Of a DNA stretch of 64,000 nucleotides, positions 10,243 through 20,864 are shown piece after piece. The position numbers and the translations under genes were made by a program. Source of the DNA: Citrobacter sp. FP75 (GTDB lineage Bacteria; Pseudomonadota; Gammaproteobacteria; Enterobacterales; Enterobacteriaceae). Position 1 is the first letter of the stretch; the number at the start of each line of letters is the position of its first letter. The notes below the pieces were generated by a model. That model was not told where the DNA came from and did not search any database. It was given only the letters and a program-made list of their open reading frames with translations. Where the stretch lies: positions 682,001-746,000 of the forward strand of contig NZ_JAFDOE010000001.1 of assembly GCF_018342065.1 (NCBI RefSeq), in the 5' to 3' direction.

Positions 10243-10259
10243 AACAAGTCCGATCAGTT
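10243..10259 (-). promoter_or_regulatory. FadR-like operator upstream of fabA
   Basis: The minus strand reads AACTGATCGGACTTGTT, close to the FadR consensus AACTGGTCNGACCAGTT. FadR activates fabA in E. coli from such a site. The site overlaps the TGA stop of ycbZ (10254-10256), so the regulatory DNA is partly coding. Confidence 0.75.
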
Positions 10260-12014
10260 CGGAATAATCCAGTTCAGCCAACGCAGCGGCCATGGAAAAC
10301 GGTGACGACCTTCCTGTTGCGTAGCCGTAGCAATACGCTCCTGGATGGTTTGCATCAACGTTGTCTGGCCTTCGCCATCCCACACCAGATTTAACAACAG
10401 TGGCAACGCATCGGTCACGTCATCCACCGCCCAAATTGTGAATTTCTCTTCTTCAACGGCCTGTAGCAGTGCTGGCTGTAGGCTCAGATGCCTGACGTTG
10501 GCAGAAGGAATAATCACGCCCTGAGTACCGGTTAATTCACGCTGCTGGCAGATGGCGAAGAAACCTTCAATTTTCTCGTTCAGACCACCAACAGGTTGTG
10601 CACGGCCAAACTGATCGACAGAACCCGTAATGGCGATGCTTTGATTTACCGGAACGTCCGCAAGAGCGCTAATCAATGCGCACAGTTCAGCCATGGATGC
10701 GCTGTCCCCATCGACTTCGCTGTAGGATTGCTCGAAAGTTAGCGAGGCAGAGAAGGGGATTTGCTGCTCGAGCTGCAGTTCCGACATCAGGAACGCTTGC
10801 ATGATCATCATGCCCTTGGCATGAATATTTCCGCCCAGCTCGGCTTTGCGCTCAATATCGGTAAATTCGCCATCGCCAATATGCACGACGCAGCTGATAC
10901 GCGAAGGTTCACCAAATGCGCGAGGATGACCCGGAAACTCAATGACCGAGAGCGCGTTTATTTGCCCAATACGCTCACCTTCGGTCTCGATAAGGATCTG
11001 CTCTTGCAAGATCTCATCCTGCATACGTTCGGCGAGGAAACCTTCGCGCCATTCCCGTTGCGCCAGCATCAGACCCAACTGCTCAGCGTTACAGGTTTCA
11101 CCTTCGCAAAGAGGAGCCACTTCCTTGAGCTGTCGGGTGATCCACAGCGGGTTAAGCGGCAACGTATCCTGATCGCCGGTATAACGAACGGCCTCACGCA
11201 CCAATGTCAGCCAGGCATCGGGTGCGGGATAGGGGAGATTGTTGCGTTTGGCGGTATGCGTAACCCATTGACACCACTGGGTCATGGTTTCAGCATCCAC
11301 TATCTGCAAATTATCTTCAAACTCGCTATAAATAGCCTGTTCTGCTAACTCTGGCTCCATTTCCTGGAAATCTGCCAGCGATTCACGCTCACCCACTAAC
11401 ACCACTTTCAGTTTCAGCGGCATAGAAGGAACGGAGACAGGAAGCGGGCGGGATTCGTCAAAGGCTACCCAGTCAAAGCGCTCGTGGCTGACAATAGCTT
11501 TCAGGCGCATCCACAGCAGTGGCTGAGCTAACAATGTGCGTAATGAGATGACCAGTACGCCCCCGTTGGCCTGATGCACCAGTCCCGGTTGCAGAGTGAT
11601 TTCACCGTTGAACTGACGCAAACAGCCAAACAGCTGTTCGGCTTCAACCCAGTCAGCATTGACCACCTGAGTTAAGGTCGCAAAATTGTCTTCTGCTTGT
11701 TCCGCTGCGCGGTAACGGATGGTATGACCAGAGATCTCGTAATGACCTCCGGCCAGGCTTCCGGCATCTGTGTGTAATGTACGCGCAGCCGTGGCGATAA
11801 GATTGAGATACTCAAGCTCTTCCGGTGCTTTCACCAGCATAAAAGAGGACGTTGCCCACTGCTGAAGCAGCTGCTCAAGCGCAAATTGTAAGCGTGGTTG
11901 AGTATCACTGAGTAAGGTGTTGGTTTCGTCAGTGACGTGCGGCTGTGCAAATATTTCCTGATAACTGTCGGTATCAGGAACCAGATCACGCCATGCAAGT
12001 TTCGTAATGGTCAA
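10254..12014 (-). CDS. ycbZ: Lon-like ATP-independent protease homologue YcbZ
   Basis: The 586-residue protein matches E. coli YcbZ (LonH) in length and sequence. The C-terminal half carries a Lon-type proteolytic domain with the serine in DGDSASMA and the lysine in GGLNEKIEG, the Ser-Lys dyad. The N-terminal half resembles a degenerate AAA region without an obvious Walker A motif. The start is TTG at 12014, giving [11 protein letters not shown], which matches the remembered E. coli N-terminus; no in-frame ATG fits better. The cellular substrate is unknown. It precedes fabA on the same strand and is divergent from matP. Confidence 0.92.
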   Translation of the reverse strand: MTITKLAWRDLVPDTDSYQEIFAQPHVTDETNTLLSDTQPRLQFALEQLLQQWATSSFMLVKAPEELEYLNLIATAARTLHTDAGSLAGGHYEISGHTIRYRAAEQAEDNFATLTQVVNADWVEAEQLFGCLRQFNGEITLQPGLVHQANGGVLVISLRTLLAQPLLWMRLKAIVSHERFDWVAFDESRPLPVSVPSMPLKLKVVLVGERESLADFQEMEPELAEQAIYSEFEDNLQIVDAETMTQWCQWVTHTAKRNNLPYPAPDAWLTLVREAVRYTGDQDTLPLNPLWITRQLKEVAPLCEGETCNAEQLGLMLAQREWREGFLAERMQDEILQEQILIETEGERIGQINALSVIEFPGHPRAFGEPSRISCVVHIGDGEFTDIERKAELGGNIHAKGMMIMQAFLMSELQLEQQIPFSASLTFEQSYSEVDGDSASMAELCALISALADVPVNQSIAITGSVDQFGRAQPVGGLNEKIEGFFAICQQRELTGTQGVIIPSANVRHLSLQPALLQAVEEEKFTIWAVDDVTDALPLLLNLVWDGEGQTTLMQTIQERIATATQQEGRHRFPWPLRWLNWIIPN

Positions 12015-12199
12015 AGTTGATGTTTTTTAGTCTGTTGTAAAAAACGAGATTATACCGTAACCGTCAGCACTGCACACGCGGAATGCGCCGTTAAACGGGT
12101 GCGATGACGCGCGACAGTTCACAGGCTGGATATTCTTTTCTTCAGATGCCCAAAAAGCTGATATTCTGATAAGAGTTACACGGTAACATTGAGATCGCA

Positions 12200-12652
12200 A
12201 TGAAATATCAACAACTTGAAAATCTTGAAAGCGGCTGGAAATGGAAGTATCTGGTGAAAAAGCATCGTGAGGGGGAGCTGATTACCCGTTACGTGGAAGC
12301 CAGCGCTGCCGAAGAGGCCGTTGATTTGTTGCTAACCCTCGAAAATGAACCGGTTCGGGTGAACGCCTGGATTGAAGAACACATGAATGCAGCGCTGCAA
12401 AATCGTATGAAGCAAACCATACGGGCGAGGCGTAAACGGCACTTTAATGCTGAACATCAGCATACGCGTAAGAAATCTATCGACCTGGAGTTCATGGTCT
12501 GGCAGCGCTTAGCAGGACTTGCGCAGCGGCGTGGTAAAACGCTTTCTGAAACTATTGTGCAGTTGATTGAGGATGCCGAGCATAAAGAGAAATACGCGAA
12601 CAAGATGTCCACATTGAAACAGGATTTACAGGCGCTGTTGGGAAAAGAATAG
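12200..12652 (+). CDS. matP: Macrodomain Ter protein MatP
   Basis: This 150-residue DNA-binding protein organises the Ter macrodomain by binding the 13-bp matS site and tethering Ter regions. The C-terminal half contains the ribbon-helix-helix and coiled-coil region ([19 protein letters not shown] through the C-terminus). Length and sequence match E. coli MatP. The position between ycbZ and ompA is the conserved one. I saw no clear matS site in this window, but I could not scan exhaustively. Confidence 0.96.
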   Translation: MKYQQLENLESGWKWKYLVKKHREGELITRYVEASAAEEAVDLLLTLENEPVRVNAWIEEHMNAALQNRMKQTIRARRKRHFNAEHQHTRKKSIDLEFMVWQRLAGLAQRRGKTLSETIVQLIEDAEHKEKYANKMSTLKQDLQALLGKE

Positions 12653-12710
12653 CGCGATGTTGATTTCAGTGTGTTGAGTACCCGCGCTTTTCGGGTGAAA
12701 AACAGGTGAA

Positions 12711-12737
12711 AAAAAACCCCGCATCGCGGGGTTTTTT
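12711..12737. terminator. Bidirectional terminator between matP and ompA
   Basis: The stem CCCCGC/GCGGGG (loop ATC) is flanked by six A on the left and six T on the right, so it works in both directions. It ends both convergent genes. Confidence 0.9.
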
Positions 12738-12750
12738 ATAAGACGATAAC

Positions 12751-13809
12751 TTAAGCCTGAGGCTGAGTTACAACGTCTTTGATGCCTTTAACTTCGATCT
12801 CAACACGACGATCCGGAGCCAGGCAGTCGATCAGTGCAGCGCGAGCTTTCACGTTGTCACAGGTGTTGCCAGTAACTGGGTTGGATTCGCCCATGCCACG
12901 TGCAGAGATTTTGTCAGAAGGAATACCTTTAGAGATCAGGTAATCAACAACGGACTGAGCACGTTTCTCAGACAGACCCTGGTTGTAAGCGTCAGAACCG
13001 ATGCGGTCAGTGAAGCCCAGAACCACGACGGAACCGTCTTTCGGATCCAGGTTGCTCAGCTGGCTGTACATCTGATCCAGAGCCTGCTGGCCTTCTGGTT
13101 TCAGAGTTGCTTTGTTGAAGTTGAACAGAACGTCAGACTTCAGAGTGAAGTGCTTGGTCTGTACTTCTGGAGCTGGAGCCGGAGCCGGAGCAACTACTGG
13201 AGCTGCAGTTTCCTGACCGAAACGGTAAGAAACACCAACGCTCAGCAGGCCGTTATCCGGACGACCACCAACGGTGTTTGCGTCACCGATGTTGTTGGTC
13301 CACTGGTATTCCAGACGGGTAGCGATTTCAGGAGTAATTGCATACTCTACGCCGCCAGCGAATACTGGGGATACGCCAGTGTCGTGGTCTTTGAAGCCTT
13401 CGTTGTTTTTAGCGTCTGCACGCCAAACCATACCACCCAGACGGGTATAAACGTCCAGATCGTCAGTGATTGGGTAACCCAGTTTAGCGGTCAGCTGAAC
13501 GCCCTGAGCTTTGAAAGCGCCGTTTTGATGAGTAGCGTCGGTGTAGCCTTTGTACGGCATACGACCTAACCAGTCGTAACCCATTTCAAAACCAACGTAC
13601 GGGTTAACCTGATAACCACCGAACGCACCAGCACCCAGTTGGCTTTCGTGGGTAGGACCGGCGTTGTTAATCTGGTTGTTACCAATGTCATGGTACTGAG
13701 ACCAACCCAGTTTAGCACCAGTGTACCAGGTGTTATCTTTCGGAGCGGCCTGCGCCACGGTAGCGAAACCAGCCAGTGCCACTGCAATTGCGATAGCTGT
13801 CTTTTTCAT
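12751..13809 (-). CDS. ompA: Outer membrane porin A
   Basis: The protein is 352 residues with signal peptide [21 protein letters not shown]. An eight-stranded N-terminal beta-barrel follows, then the Pro-Ala hinge [11 protein letters not shown], then a C-terminal OmpA-like peptidoglycan-binding domain ending DVVTQPQA. The first and second surface loops (around [12 protein letters not shown] and [10 protein letters not shown]) differ from the E. coli K-12 sequence I recall, as is usual for these phage- and colicin-exposed loops. The start at ATG 13809 has GAGGCG upstream. The gene has a conserved 133-base leader that stabilises the mRNA. Confidence 0.98.
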   Translation of the reverse strand: MKKTAIAIAVALAGFATVAQAAPKDNTWYTGAKLGWSQYHDIGNNQINNAGPTHESQLGAGAFGGYQVNPYVGFEMGYDWLGRMPYKGYTDATHQNGAFKAQGVQLTAKLGYPITDDLDVYTRLGGMVWRADAKNNEGFKDHDTGVSPVFAGGVEYAITPEIATRLEYQWTNNIGDANTVGGRPDNGLLSVGVSYRFGQETAAPVVAPAPAPAPEVQTKHFTLKSDVLFNFNKATLKPEGQQALDQMYSQLSNLDPKDGSVVVLGFTDRIGSDAYNQGLSEKRAQSVVDYLISKGIPSDKISARGMGESNPVTGNTCDNVKARAALIDCLAPDRRVEIEVKGIKDVVTQPQA

Positions 13810-13942
13810 TTTTTGCGCCTCGTTATCATCCAAAATTCGCCATGAATATCTCCAAAGAGATTACACGGTTAAATCCTTCACCCGGGGACCAGTTCAATAG
13901 TTACTCTACCGATATCTGCGACTTATGCCGAGCACCCCTGGC
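13810..13942 (-). promoter_or_regulatory. ompA 5' untranslated leader
   Basis: The 133 bases before the ompA ATG match the E. coli ompA leader as I remember it, beginning GCCAGGGGTGCTCGGCATAA at the presumed transcription start (13942) and ending GATAACGAGGCGCAAAAA. In E. coli this leader has 5' stem-loops that protect the mRNA from RNase E, and the ribosome-binding region pairs with sRNAs such as MicA. The remaining gap to sulA (13943-14164) holds the ompA promoter region and AT-rich DNA in which I see no gene. Confidence 0.8.
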
Positions 13943-14164
13943 GATGTAAAGTCTACAACGTAGTTGGAAACTTACAAGTGTGAAGTCCGTCAGGCATATG
14001 AAAAAAAAAGGCTTGTATACACAATATTTAACATTTAGGGATGAATAATTGTACTGCCAGCATCCTGAAAACCGCTTGAGACAGGCATTCAGGCTAAAAA
14101 TTCATTACAACTCAAAATAAAATTAAAGCATGAAAAAAAATTCCAGGATTAATCCTAATTTTAC

Positions 14165-14674
14165 TTAATGATACAAATTTGAGTGAATTTTTAGGCCAGA
14201 AAGCTGTCTCCCCGCAAGTGGCTGAGCGCGAACAGGACGCATAATAAACCCCATTGCGTTACCCTCATCAGCCGCCTTCACCAGTTCGGCATGTTCATCT
14301 TCCGTTAATTCTTCAGTCAGCCAGCCGATAACCACACTGTAATTGCCGGTACGCAGTGCGCGTACCATCGATTCCAGCGTATGGCAGGGAGAGAGTTGGC
14401 TAATTTGCATAACTTTCGTTAATGGAAGCCCTGCTGATTGCACCCACTCCCGGCTCAGTTTTTGCTGAGGCGTAAGCCAGAGCTGCCAGCGCGATTGCTG
14501 TCCTAACTGCTGAAGCAGGGGTAAAAGCAGCAGTTGCGTCATCATGGGCTGGTCCTCGCGATAGACTACTTCACTGATAAGCCCAGCGGTCGCGTTTTCT
14601 GAAGAAACACGCGCAATTTTGCTTGATGTGGAAGAGAACGACGAAGAGCGATTTGCGTAGCCTGAAGTGTACAT
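14165..14674 (-). CDS. sulA: SOS-induced cell division inhibitor SulA
   Basis: The 169-residue protein inhibits FtsZ polymerisation during DNA damage. Sequence and length match E. coli SulA, including [20 protein letters not shown] and the C-terminal [11 protein letters not shown], whose last residues are the Lon recognition tag. The start is ATG 14674 (MYTSGYA); the upstream in-frame extension runs through the LexA box and cannot be coding. An ideal LexA operator lies just upstream. It is divergent from sxy and downstream of the ompA promoter region. Confidence 0.96.
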   Translation of the reverse strand: MYTSGYANRSSSFSSTSSKIARVSSENATAGLISEVVYREDQPMMTQLLLLPLLQQLGQQSRWQLWLTPQQKLSREWVQSAGLPLTKVMQISQLSPCHTLESMVRALRTGNYSVVIGWLTEELTEDEHAELVKAADEGNAMGFIMRPVRAQPLAGRQLSGLKIHSNLYH

Positions 14675-14695
14675 AATCAATCCAGCCCTGTGAGT

Positions 14696-14715
14696 TACTG
14701 TATGGATATACAGTA
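14696..14715 (-). promoter_or_regulatory. LexA operator of sulA
   Basis: The 20-mer TACTGTATGGATATACAGTA is a perfect SOS box (CTGT-N8-ACAG) with symmetric TA flanks. It sits 22 bases upstream of the sulA ATG. Confidence 0.93.
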
Positions 14716-14890
14716 ACTCTGCTATCACTAAAGATCAACCTTATTTTCGGAAACAGACTCGCAATTTTTAGCCGTTGTGGCGGGAAAGACAAAATTCATC
14801 TTGCCCCTTGAGACTAAGTTGCCTATGGTCGTCATTAACGGAACCGTTACTGCGAATCATTCTCTTATCTTATGATTTAAAAGGACTTTT

Positions 14891-15505
14891 ATGAAAAATC
14901 TTTCTTATGCCAGGATCTATAAATCACAAGAATATTTGGCCTCTTTAGGTACGATTCGTTATCGCTCTCTGTTTGGTAGCTACAGCCTGACGGTGGGGGA
15001 AACGGTCTTTGCGATGGTCGCCAACGGTGAGTTATACCTTCGGGCGTGTGAGCAAAGCGTACAGTACTGTGTAAAACATTCCCCCGTCTGGCTGACGTTC
15101 ATAAAACGCGGACGTCCCGTGATACTTAACTATTACCAGGTGAACGATGCATTGTGGCGAAACCAACAACAATTGGTGTCTTTATCACAATATTCGTTGG
15201 ACGCAGCAGTTAAAGAAAAGCAGACGCGCGTTGCGCAGCATCGGTTGAGGGAACTACCAAATATATCATTTCATCTGGAGACCCTGCTGAGCGAAGCCGG
15301 GATTAAAGATGAAGGCACATTACGTACCCTGGGTGCTCAAATGTGCTGGCTGAAGCTTCAGCAAATTAACCCGCTGCTGACGGTAAAAATTCTTTATGCT
15401 CTGGAAGGAGCAATCAGTGGAGTACATGAAGCAGCGCTCCCGGCGATTCGCCGCCAGGAGCTGGTTGAGTGGGTCAGTTCACTTACGCCTGAACCAGGGT
15501 ACTAG
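14891..15505 (+). CDS. sxy: CRP-S coactivator Sxy/TfoX
   Basis: The 204-residue protein has an N-terminal TfoX domain (residues ~10-100) and a C-terminal helix-hairpin-helix-like TfoX_C domain (around LGAQMCWLKLQQINP). Sxy acts with cAMP-CRP at CRP-S promoters to turn on competence-type genes. AAAAGGAC lies just upstream of the ATG. Its end overlaps the convergent yccS by about 23 bases. The gene order sulA-sxy-yccS is the enterobacterial one. Confidence 0.93.
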   Translation: MKNLSYARIYKSQEYLASLGTIRYRSLFGSYSLTVGETVFAMVANGELYLRACEQSVQYCVKHSPVWLTFIKRGRPVILNYYQVNDALWRNQQQLVSLSQYSLDAAVKEKQTRVAQHRLRELPNISFHLETLLSEAGIKDEGTLRTLGAQMCWLKLQQINPLLTVKILYALEGAISGVHEAALPAIRRQELVEWVSSLTPEPGY

Positions 15506-17645
15506 AGGGTAATGCAGCGATTTGCTGCTGTAAGCGCCTGATTTCCGGGAGCAGCGCAATCAATAATCCAACCTGTTGTACGACCAGTGGTTCTTTACTG
15601 TCCGGACTCGGTTCAAGATGCTGAATCCGTTGCTTAAGACCTTCCAGAGCCTGGTACACGCGCTGCTCGTCAGCGGGTTGATGATGAAGCGCATCATCGA
15701 CATAGCAGACGGCATCATCCAGTAAGGCCAGTACTTCCGGATTGGTCAGCTGTTCCCGGTGAGCGCCGAGGGCGGAAATGTAGCTCGTAAAGGTATGGTT
15801 GAGGCACAGCAAGCGGAATGCTGTTTCGCGCGTTTGGGCCGTAACATGAGGTTCACTCGACATGTTCGACACGACGGAGGCAAGTTCTGCATCACGGTTA
15901 TGTGCATCACGGCGGGCAATTCGGTATGCCAGGCGGTTATCACGTCCCTGGTGATATTGTTCAAGGATAGCGTCCAGATAGCGGCAGTTAGCATCCGTTG
16001 CCCGTTCGATGACCCGTGGCAAATTACGGAACCGCCAGTCTGGCCAGATAAAACTGACGGCAGCCCAGGCAATAGCACAGCCAATCAGCGTATCGATAAC
16101 CCTCGGTAGAGCGACCTCGAAACCTTCACCCAGCAGGTTAAAGCACAATAATACCAACAGGGTGATAAACATGGTCGCATGGGCATACTGCACGTTGCGA
16201 AAGGCAAAAAACAGCACACCGGTAATCACTAACAGGATGAGTTGCCCTTCCAGAGAGGGGACGAACCACAAAATGGGTAAACCAATCGCTATCCCGACCA
16301 ATGTGCCAACAATCCTGAGTGCCAGGCGATGTCGGGTGGCGTTGTAGTTTGGCTGACAGACAAACAGACTGGTCAGCAGGATCCAGTACCCATGGTTCAT
16401 ACCGGTTATCTGGATAATGGCGTAACCGACACAGAGTACCAGCGACATGCGAACAGCATGGCGAAAAAGAGCAGACTCAGGGGTGAAATTGCGACTCAGA
16501 CGTAACCATATATCACTGAACCCATGCGGGCTGTCATCGGCAAGCTGATTTTCAGACTCATTGCGCGATATCACCTGCGCCTGTTCGGATTCAATCGTTG
16601 CTAGCTGCGCATCGATAGCGCGCAGGTTGGATAGCAAAAATCCCAACGTGTTGAGCAGGTCTGCAGGCGCACCACTCGCGCGCATGCGCTCAAGTGCCGC
16701 ATCAATATGCGTGAAGACGCGCTCAAAATGTGGATCGTGCTGGTAAGGGGTGCGCAATAAAATGCAACGTGACAGCTGTGTACAGGCTTGCCCCTGCATA
16801 GACATCAAGCGCTGGAAGCGAAACATCACGTCGCTGTGGCGAAAGTGATCGCGTAGTGTTTGGTACTGAATATGTGAGGAACTTGCGCGTTCGTGAATAT
16901 CCTGTGCCACAAAATAGTAATGTAGCGTGCGGCGCGTTCCACGCTGCCCGCGGTCACCGCGCAGTCGGGTCAGCAACGAGACCTTGGTCTGGTTTAGCGT
17001 CGCCATCAGCTGTCCATTGGCCAGCGCTAAATCGTAAAGCGGAGCCTGGCTTTCATCTTCGATGTCGGGATCAAACAGACGCGATTTCAACTCAAGATAG
17101 TGCGCTAACTGCTCATAGCTGCGAGCTATATTGTCCTGCAGCGGGCGGATCGGGAACAGGAGATGCCCGGTCAAGGTCAGCAGGTTGTACCAGATTGCAC
17201 CCGCAAGTAGCAGTATCGGCTGCTGATACCACTGATCGTAAAGCGACGTGCCCAGCATGGTGTAAATGGCGATGAGCAATGCGCCAAAGGCAATGGTTGC
17301 ATAGCGCTGACCGAGTCCGCCAAGCAGAATAAAGCCGCTAGTAGAAAGCGTTAAGCCAATCGCAAACAGCCACGGCCATGGGAACAGCAGTTCGACTGAG
17401 GCCGAGGCAATAAAAAAGCAGACCAGCGTAATGATCAAATTGCGCAGTCGGCCTGCGAGGCGATCGTCCAGATCGGTAAGTGCGGCAGCAACCATGCCCA
17501 GCGTTAGCGGGATAGTGAGCTTTACGTCGCCCAGCCACCAGGGCAGCGCCGTTGTGCCGCAAAGCGCGATAAATATCCGCATGTAGTACAGCCAGGTGCT
17601 GTTCCAGGTGTAGCGTTTGAGCAGAGGACTTAACATAAAGGCCAT
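15483..17645 (-). CDS. yccS: YccS family inner-membrane protein (putative exporter)
   Basis: This 720-residue membrane protein has two clusters of about five hydrophobic segments, one at the N-terminus (residues ~20-160) and one around residues 390-520. Each is followed by a helical cytoplasmic domain. It belongs to the YccS/YhfK (FUSC-like) family; no substrate is established. The ATG at 17645 has AGGA four bases upstream. A second ATG three codons later (MLSPLLKRY) is an alternative start. It lies 9 bases after yccF on the same strand, so they probably form an operon. Confidence 0.9.
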   Translation of the reverse strand: MAFMLSPLLKRYTWNSTWLYYMRIFIALCGTTALPWWLGDVKLTIPLTLGMVAAALTDLDDRLAGRLRNLIITLVCFFIASASVELLFPWPWLFAIGLTLSTSGFILLGGLGQRYATIAFGALLIAIYTMLGTSLYDQWYQQPILLLAGAIWYNLLTLTGHLLFPIRPLQDNIARSYEQLAHYLELKSRLFDPDIEDESQAPLYDLALANGQLMATLNQTKVSLLTRLRGDRGQRGTRRTLHYYFVAQDIHERASSSHIQYQTLRDHFRHSDVMFRFQRLMSMQGQACTQLSRCILLRTPYQHDPHFERVFTHIDAALERMRASGAPADLLNTLGFLLSNLRAIDAQLATIESEQAQVISRNESENQLADDSPHGFSDIWLRLSRNFTPESALFRHAVRMSLVLCVGYAIIQITGMNHGYWILLTSLFVCQPNYNATRHRLALRIVGTLVGIAIGLPILWFVPSLEGQLILLVITGVLFFAFRNVQYAHATMFITLLVLLCFNLLGEGFEVALPRVIDTLIGCAIAWAAVSFIWPDWRFRNLPRVIERATDANCRYLDAILEQYHQGRDNRLAYRIARRDAHNRDAELASVVSNMSSEPHVTAQTRETAFRLLCLNHTFTSYISALGAHREQLTNPEVLALLDDAVCYVDDALHHQPADEQRVYQALEGLKQRIQHLEPSPDSKEPLVVQQVGLLIALLPEIRRLQQQIAALPSSTLVQA

Positions 17646-17654
17646 CAGTCCTGG

Positions 17655-18101
17655 TTATTCAAAGCGGCGGCGCGCATTGGCTTCACGCGCTGCGCGAGCA
17701 ACTTCTACTGACACTACCCGGCGACCGACGGGCCAGAGTGCAATCGCCGCGATTTTAAAGTTGGCAATCCCCACGGGAATACCAATAATCGTTATGCACT
17801 GGACAATACCGGAGACAATATGCATCAGGCATAGCCACCAGCCGAAGAAAATCAGCCAAAAAATATTCAGTAACGTCCCCCCGGTATTCAGGAGGACGTT
17901 TTTACCCGCCGGGTTGAGTTCATCCACATGAATGGCTTCGTTGCCATACGGAAACAGAGAAAGGCGTGTAATCTCCCAGCACGAGCGGGTTAATGGCAGG
18001 GTAAAAATCAGCACGATGCTGACCAGCGTTGCCAGTAACCAGGCTAAGGTGGTCGCGAACCCCCCGAGCACAAAATTTAAAATATTCAGAACTGTACGCA
18101 T
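17655..18101 (-). CDS. yccF: Inner-membrane protein YccF
   Basis: The 148-residue protein has three or four hydrophobic segments, two copies of the YccF repeat (around LPLTRSCWEITRLSLFPYG and the later GIPVGIANFKIAAIALWPVG) and a basic C-terminus. Function is unknown. The start at ATG 18101 (MRTVLNILNFVLGG) matches E. coli YccF and has GAGGGT upstream; the frame is open farther upstream but the extra residues are not conserved. It lies immediately upstream of yccS and divergent from helD. Confidence 0.92.
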   Translation of the reverse strand: MRTVLNILNFVLGGFATTLAWLLATLVSIVLIFTLPLTRSCWEITRLSLFPYGNEAIHVDELNPAGKNVLLNTGGTLLNIFWLIFFGWWLCLMHIVSGIVQCITIIGIPVGIANFKIAAIALWPVGRRVVSVEVARAAREANARRRFE

Positions 18102-18226
18102 AAACCCTCGATTAACTCTGGTTTTTGGTGAATTCGGCAATTGTAACGTTTTTTTGGGCTGGAGCACGTTTTCTCTGGCGGTTACACTGATAAGTAAATC
18201 TCTTCGTGTGGATCCGCGTAAGCCTT

Positions 18227-20281
18227 ATGGAACTGAAAGCTACTTCTCTTGGAAAACGTCTGGCGCAACACCCGTACGATCGGGCGGTTATTCTTAATGC
18301 CGGTATTAAAGTTTCCGGCGATCGTCACGAGTATCTTATTCCATTCAATCAGTTGCTGGCTATTCATTGCAAACGCGGTCTCGTGTGGGGGGAACTCGAA
18401 TTTGTGCTCCCGGATGATAAGGTCGTGCGGCTGCATGGTACGGAATGGGCAGAAACCCAGCGTTTCCACCATCAACTCAACACACTCTGGCAGCAGTGGA
18501 GCCAGGAAATGAGCGATGTCGCCGCGGCTGTTTTGCAAGAGCAACTCGAGGCGATCGCTGTTCGTACCAACGAGAATAAATGGCTGACGCGCAGCCAAAC
18601 CTCAGGCCTGCAACAGCAGATCCGCCGTGCTTTTGCGGCGCTGCCACTGCCGGTTAATAGGCTGGAAGAATTTGAGAATTGTCGTGAAGCGTTACGCCAA
18701 TGCCAGGCATGGTTGAAGGACATTGAAGCCTGCCGGTTGCAGCACAATCAGGACTACACCGACTCCATGCTGACAGAGCACGCCGAGTTCTTCCAGCAGA
18801 TCGAATCTTCGCCGCTAAATCCGGCTCAGGCCCGGGCGGTGGTTAACGGTGAGCAATCCTTACTCGTGCTGGCGGGAGCTGGAAGCGGCAAAACATCCGT
18901 TCTGGTGGCGCGCGCAGGTTGGCTACTGGCAAAGGGAGACGCGGCAGCCGAACAAATTCTGCTGTTGGCATTTGGTCGCAAAGCGGCCCAGGAGATGGAC
19001 GAACGTATTCGCGAGCGACTGCATACAGAAGACATCACTGCCCGGACGTTCCACTCGCTGGCGCTGCACATTATCCAGCAGGGAAGTAAAAAAGTCCCGA
19101 CGGTTAGCCAACTGGAAAACGATACCCCCGCACGTCATAAACTCTTTATTACAACCTGGCGTCAGCAGTGCAGCGAGAAAAAGGCGCAGGCCAAAGGCTG
19201 GCGGCAATGGCTAGAAGAAGAGATGCAGTGGTCAGTGCCTGAGGGTAATTTTTGGGATGACGAAAAACTGCAGCGTCGTCTGGCTCCGAGGCTGGATCGT
19301 TGGGTTAGTCTGATGCGTATGCACGGTGGGGCGCAGGCGGAGATGATTGCGAATGCGCCGGAGGACATTCGCGATCTGTTCAGTAAACGTATTAAGCTAA
19401 TGGCACCGCTGCTCAAGGCATGGAAGTGTGCCCTGAAAGATGAAAATGCTGTTGATTTTTCGGGGTTAATTCATCAGGCCATCGTCATTCTGGAAAAGGG
19501 ACGGTTTATCAGCCCCTGGAAGCATATTCTGGTCGACGAATTTCAGGATATTTCTCCCCAGCGTGCAGCCCTGTTAGCCGCATTGCGTAAACAAAACTCG
19601 CAGACCACGCTATTTGCCGTGGGGGATGACTGGCAGGCGATTTATCGCTTTAGTGGCGCGCAGCTTTCGTTAACCACTGCTTTCCATCAAACCTTTGGCG
19701 AGGGCGATCGCTGCGATTTGGATACCACCTACCGCTTCAATAGCCGTATTGGTGAGATAGCTAATCGCTTCATTCAGCAAAACCCGCATCAGCTCGCCAA
19801 ACCGCTTAACAGCCTGACGGTCGGTGATAAAAAAGCGGTGACGCTGCTCGATGAAAGCCAGCTTGATGCGCTGCTGGATAAGCTGTCAGGATTTGCGAAA
19901 GCCGATGAGCGAATTTTGGTACTGGCGCGCTATCATCATTTGAAACCTGTCAGCCTGGAGAAGGCGGCGACCCGTTGGCCCAAGCTACAGCTTGAGTTTA
20001 TGACTATCCATGCCAGTAAAGGACAGCAGGCTGATTACGTTATTATTGTCGGGCTTCATGACGGCAACGATGGTTTCCCGGCACCGGCTCGCGAGTCAAT
20101 TATGGAAGAGGCTTTGCTCCCCGCGGCGGAAGATTTTCCTGATGCAGAAGAGAGAAGGTTGCTTTATGTGGCGCTAACGCGTGCGCGGCATCGGGTATGG
20201 CTGCTGTTTAACAAAGACGCGCCATCGTGTTTTGTCGATGCGCTTAAACAACTGGATGTGCCGGTCAGTCGTAAACCCTGA
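18227..20281 (+). CDS. helD: DNA helicase IV (HelD)
   Basis: This is a 684-residue UvrD/Rep-type superfamily 1 helicase. Walker A is LAGAGSGKTS (residues ~218-227), Walker B is LVDEFQDISPQ, and motif III is VGDDWQAIYRFSGA. Motif V/VI elements include MTIHASKGQQADYVI and LLYVALTRAR. It unwinds DNA 3' to 5' and works with RecF-pathway repair. The start at ATG 18227 gives MELKAT and the exact E. coli length; a GTG at 18206 is in frame but unneeded. It ends convergent to mgsA with a hairpin between. Confidence 0.96.
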   Translation: MELKATSLGKRLAQHPYDRAVILNAGIKVSGDRHEYLIPFNQLLAIHCKRGLVWGELEFVLPDDKVVRLHGTEWAETQRFHHQLNTLWQQWSQEMSDVAAAVLQEQLEAIAVRTNENKWLTRSQTSGLQQQIRRAFAALPLPVNRLEEFENCREALRQCQAWLKDIEACRLQHNQDYTDSMLTEHAEFFQQIESSPLNPAQARAVVNGEQSLLVLAGAGSGKTSVLVARAGWLLAKGDAAAEQILLLAFGRKAAQEMDERIRERLHTEDITARTFHSLALHIIQQGSKKVPTVSQLENDTPARHKLFITTWRQQCSEKKAQAKGWRQWLEEEMQWSVPEGNFWDDEKLQRRLAPRLDRWVSLMRMHGGAQAEMIANAPEDIRDLFSKRIKLMAPLLKAWKCALKDENAVDFSGLIHQAIVILEKGRFISPWKHILVDEFQDISPQRAALLAALRKQNSQTTLFAVGDDWQAIYRFSGAQLSLTTAFHQTFGEGDRCDLDTTYRFNSRIGEIANRFIQQNPHQLAKPLNSLTVGDKKAVTLLDESQLDALLDKLSGFAKADERILVLARYHHLKPVSLEKAATRWPKLQLEFMTIHASKGQQADYVIIVGLHDGNDGFPAPARESIMEEALLPAAEDFPDAEERRLLYVALTRARHRVWLLFNKDAPSCFVDALKQLDVPVSRKP

Positions 20282-20284
20282 AAG

Positions 20285-20304
20285 CAGGCGGCGACAGCCG
20301 CCTG
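20285..20304. terminator. Hairpin between helD and mgsA
   Basis: An 8-bp stem CAGGCGGC/GCCGCCTG with a GACA tetraloop lies between the convergent genes. No T-run follows on either strand, so it may stop transcription only partly or simply protect 3' ends. Confidence 0.5.
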
Positions 20305-20312
20305 TCTGACGA

Positions 20313-20771
20313 TTATTTGAGGCGTTCTGCCAGATAGCGGGCGTAATCCGGGATCAGGATTTCCGTTTCATCGCTGAAATTCGGCGACTGGATAATAAAA
20401 TCAGCCGTCGAAACGTTGGTTGCCACCGGAATGTTCCACACCGTTGCCAGGCGTAAGAGCGCTTTGACATCGGGATCGTGAGGGACGGCATTGAGCGGAT
20501 CCCAAAAGAAGATCAGCACATCAATTTTCCCTTCAGAGATCAGCGCACCTACCTGCTGGTCGCCGCCCATCGGGCCGCTCAGCATAGCGTTGACTTCCAT
20601 ACCGGTCGCGCGCTGGATTAAATTGCCTGTCGTGCCTGTCGCATAGAGAACATGCTGTTCCAGTAACGGCTGGTGGCGTTCTACCCAGTTCATCAACATC
20701 TGTTTACAGTGATCGTGTGCAACCAGCGCAATATGCTTGCGCGCTGGCAATGTGCGAGTCGTCAATTCCAT
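20313..20771 (-). CDS. mgsA: Methylglyoxal synthase
   Basis: The 152-residue enzyme converts dihydroxyacetone phosphate to methylglyoxal and phosphate, a bypass that relieves sugar-phosphate stress. Conserved residues are visible: His19 (LVAHDH), catalytic Asp71 in [11 protein letters not shown], and His98 in AVPHDPDV. Length matches E. coli MgsA. It lies between helD (convergent) and csgI (same strand, 93-base gap). Confidence 0.97.
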   Translation of the reverse strand: MELTTRTLPARKHIALVAHDHCKQMLMNWVERHQPLLEQHVLYATGTTGNLIQRATGMEVNAMLSGPMGGDQQVGALISEGKIDVLIFFWDPLNAVPHDPDVKALLRLATVWNIPVATNVSTADFIIQSPNFSDETEILIPDYARYLAERLK

Positions 20772-20864
20772 AGTACAGCTCCCAAGTTAACCTTGCTACA
20801 GAGTACTGGAAGCACTTGACGCTGCAAGGGAAAGACAAAAAAAATGCGTATGCGAACATAAATG

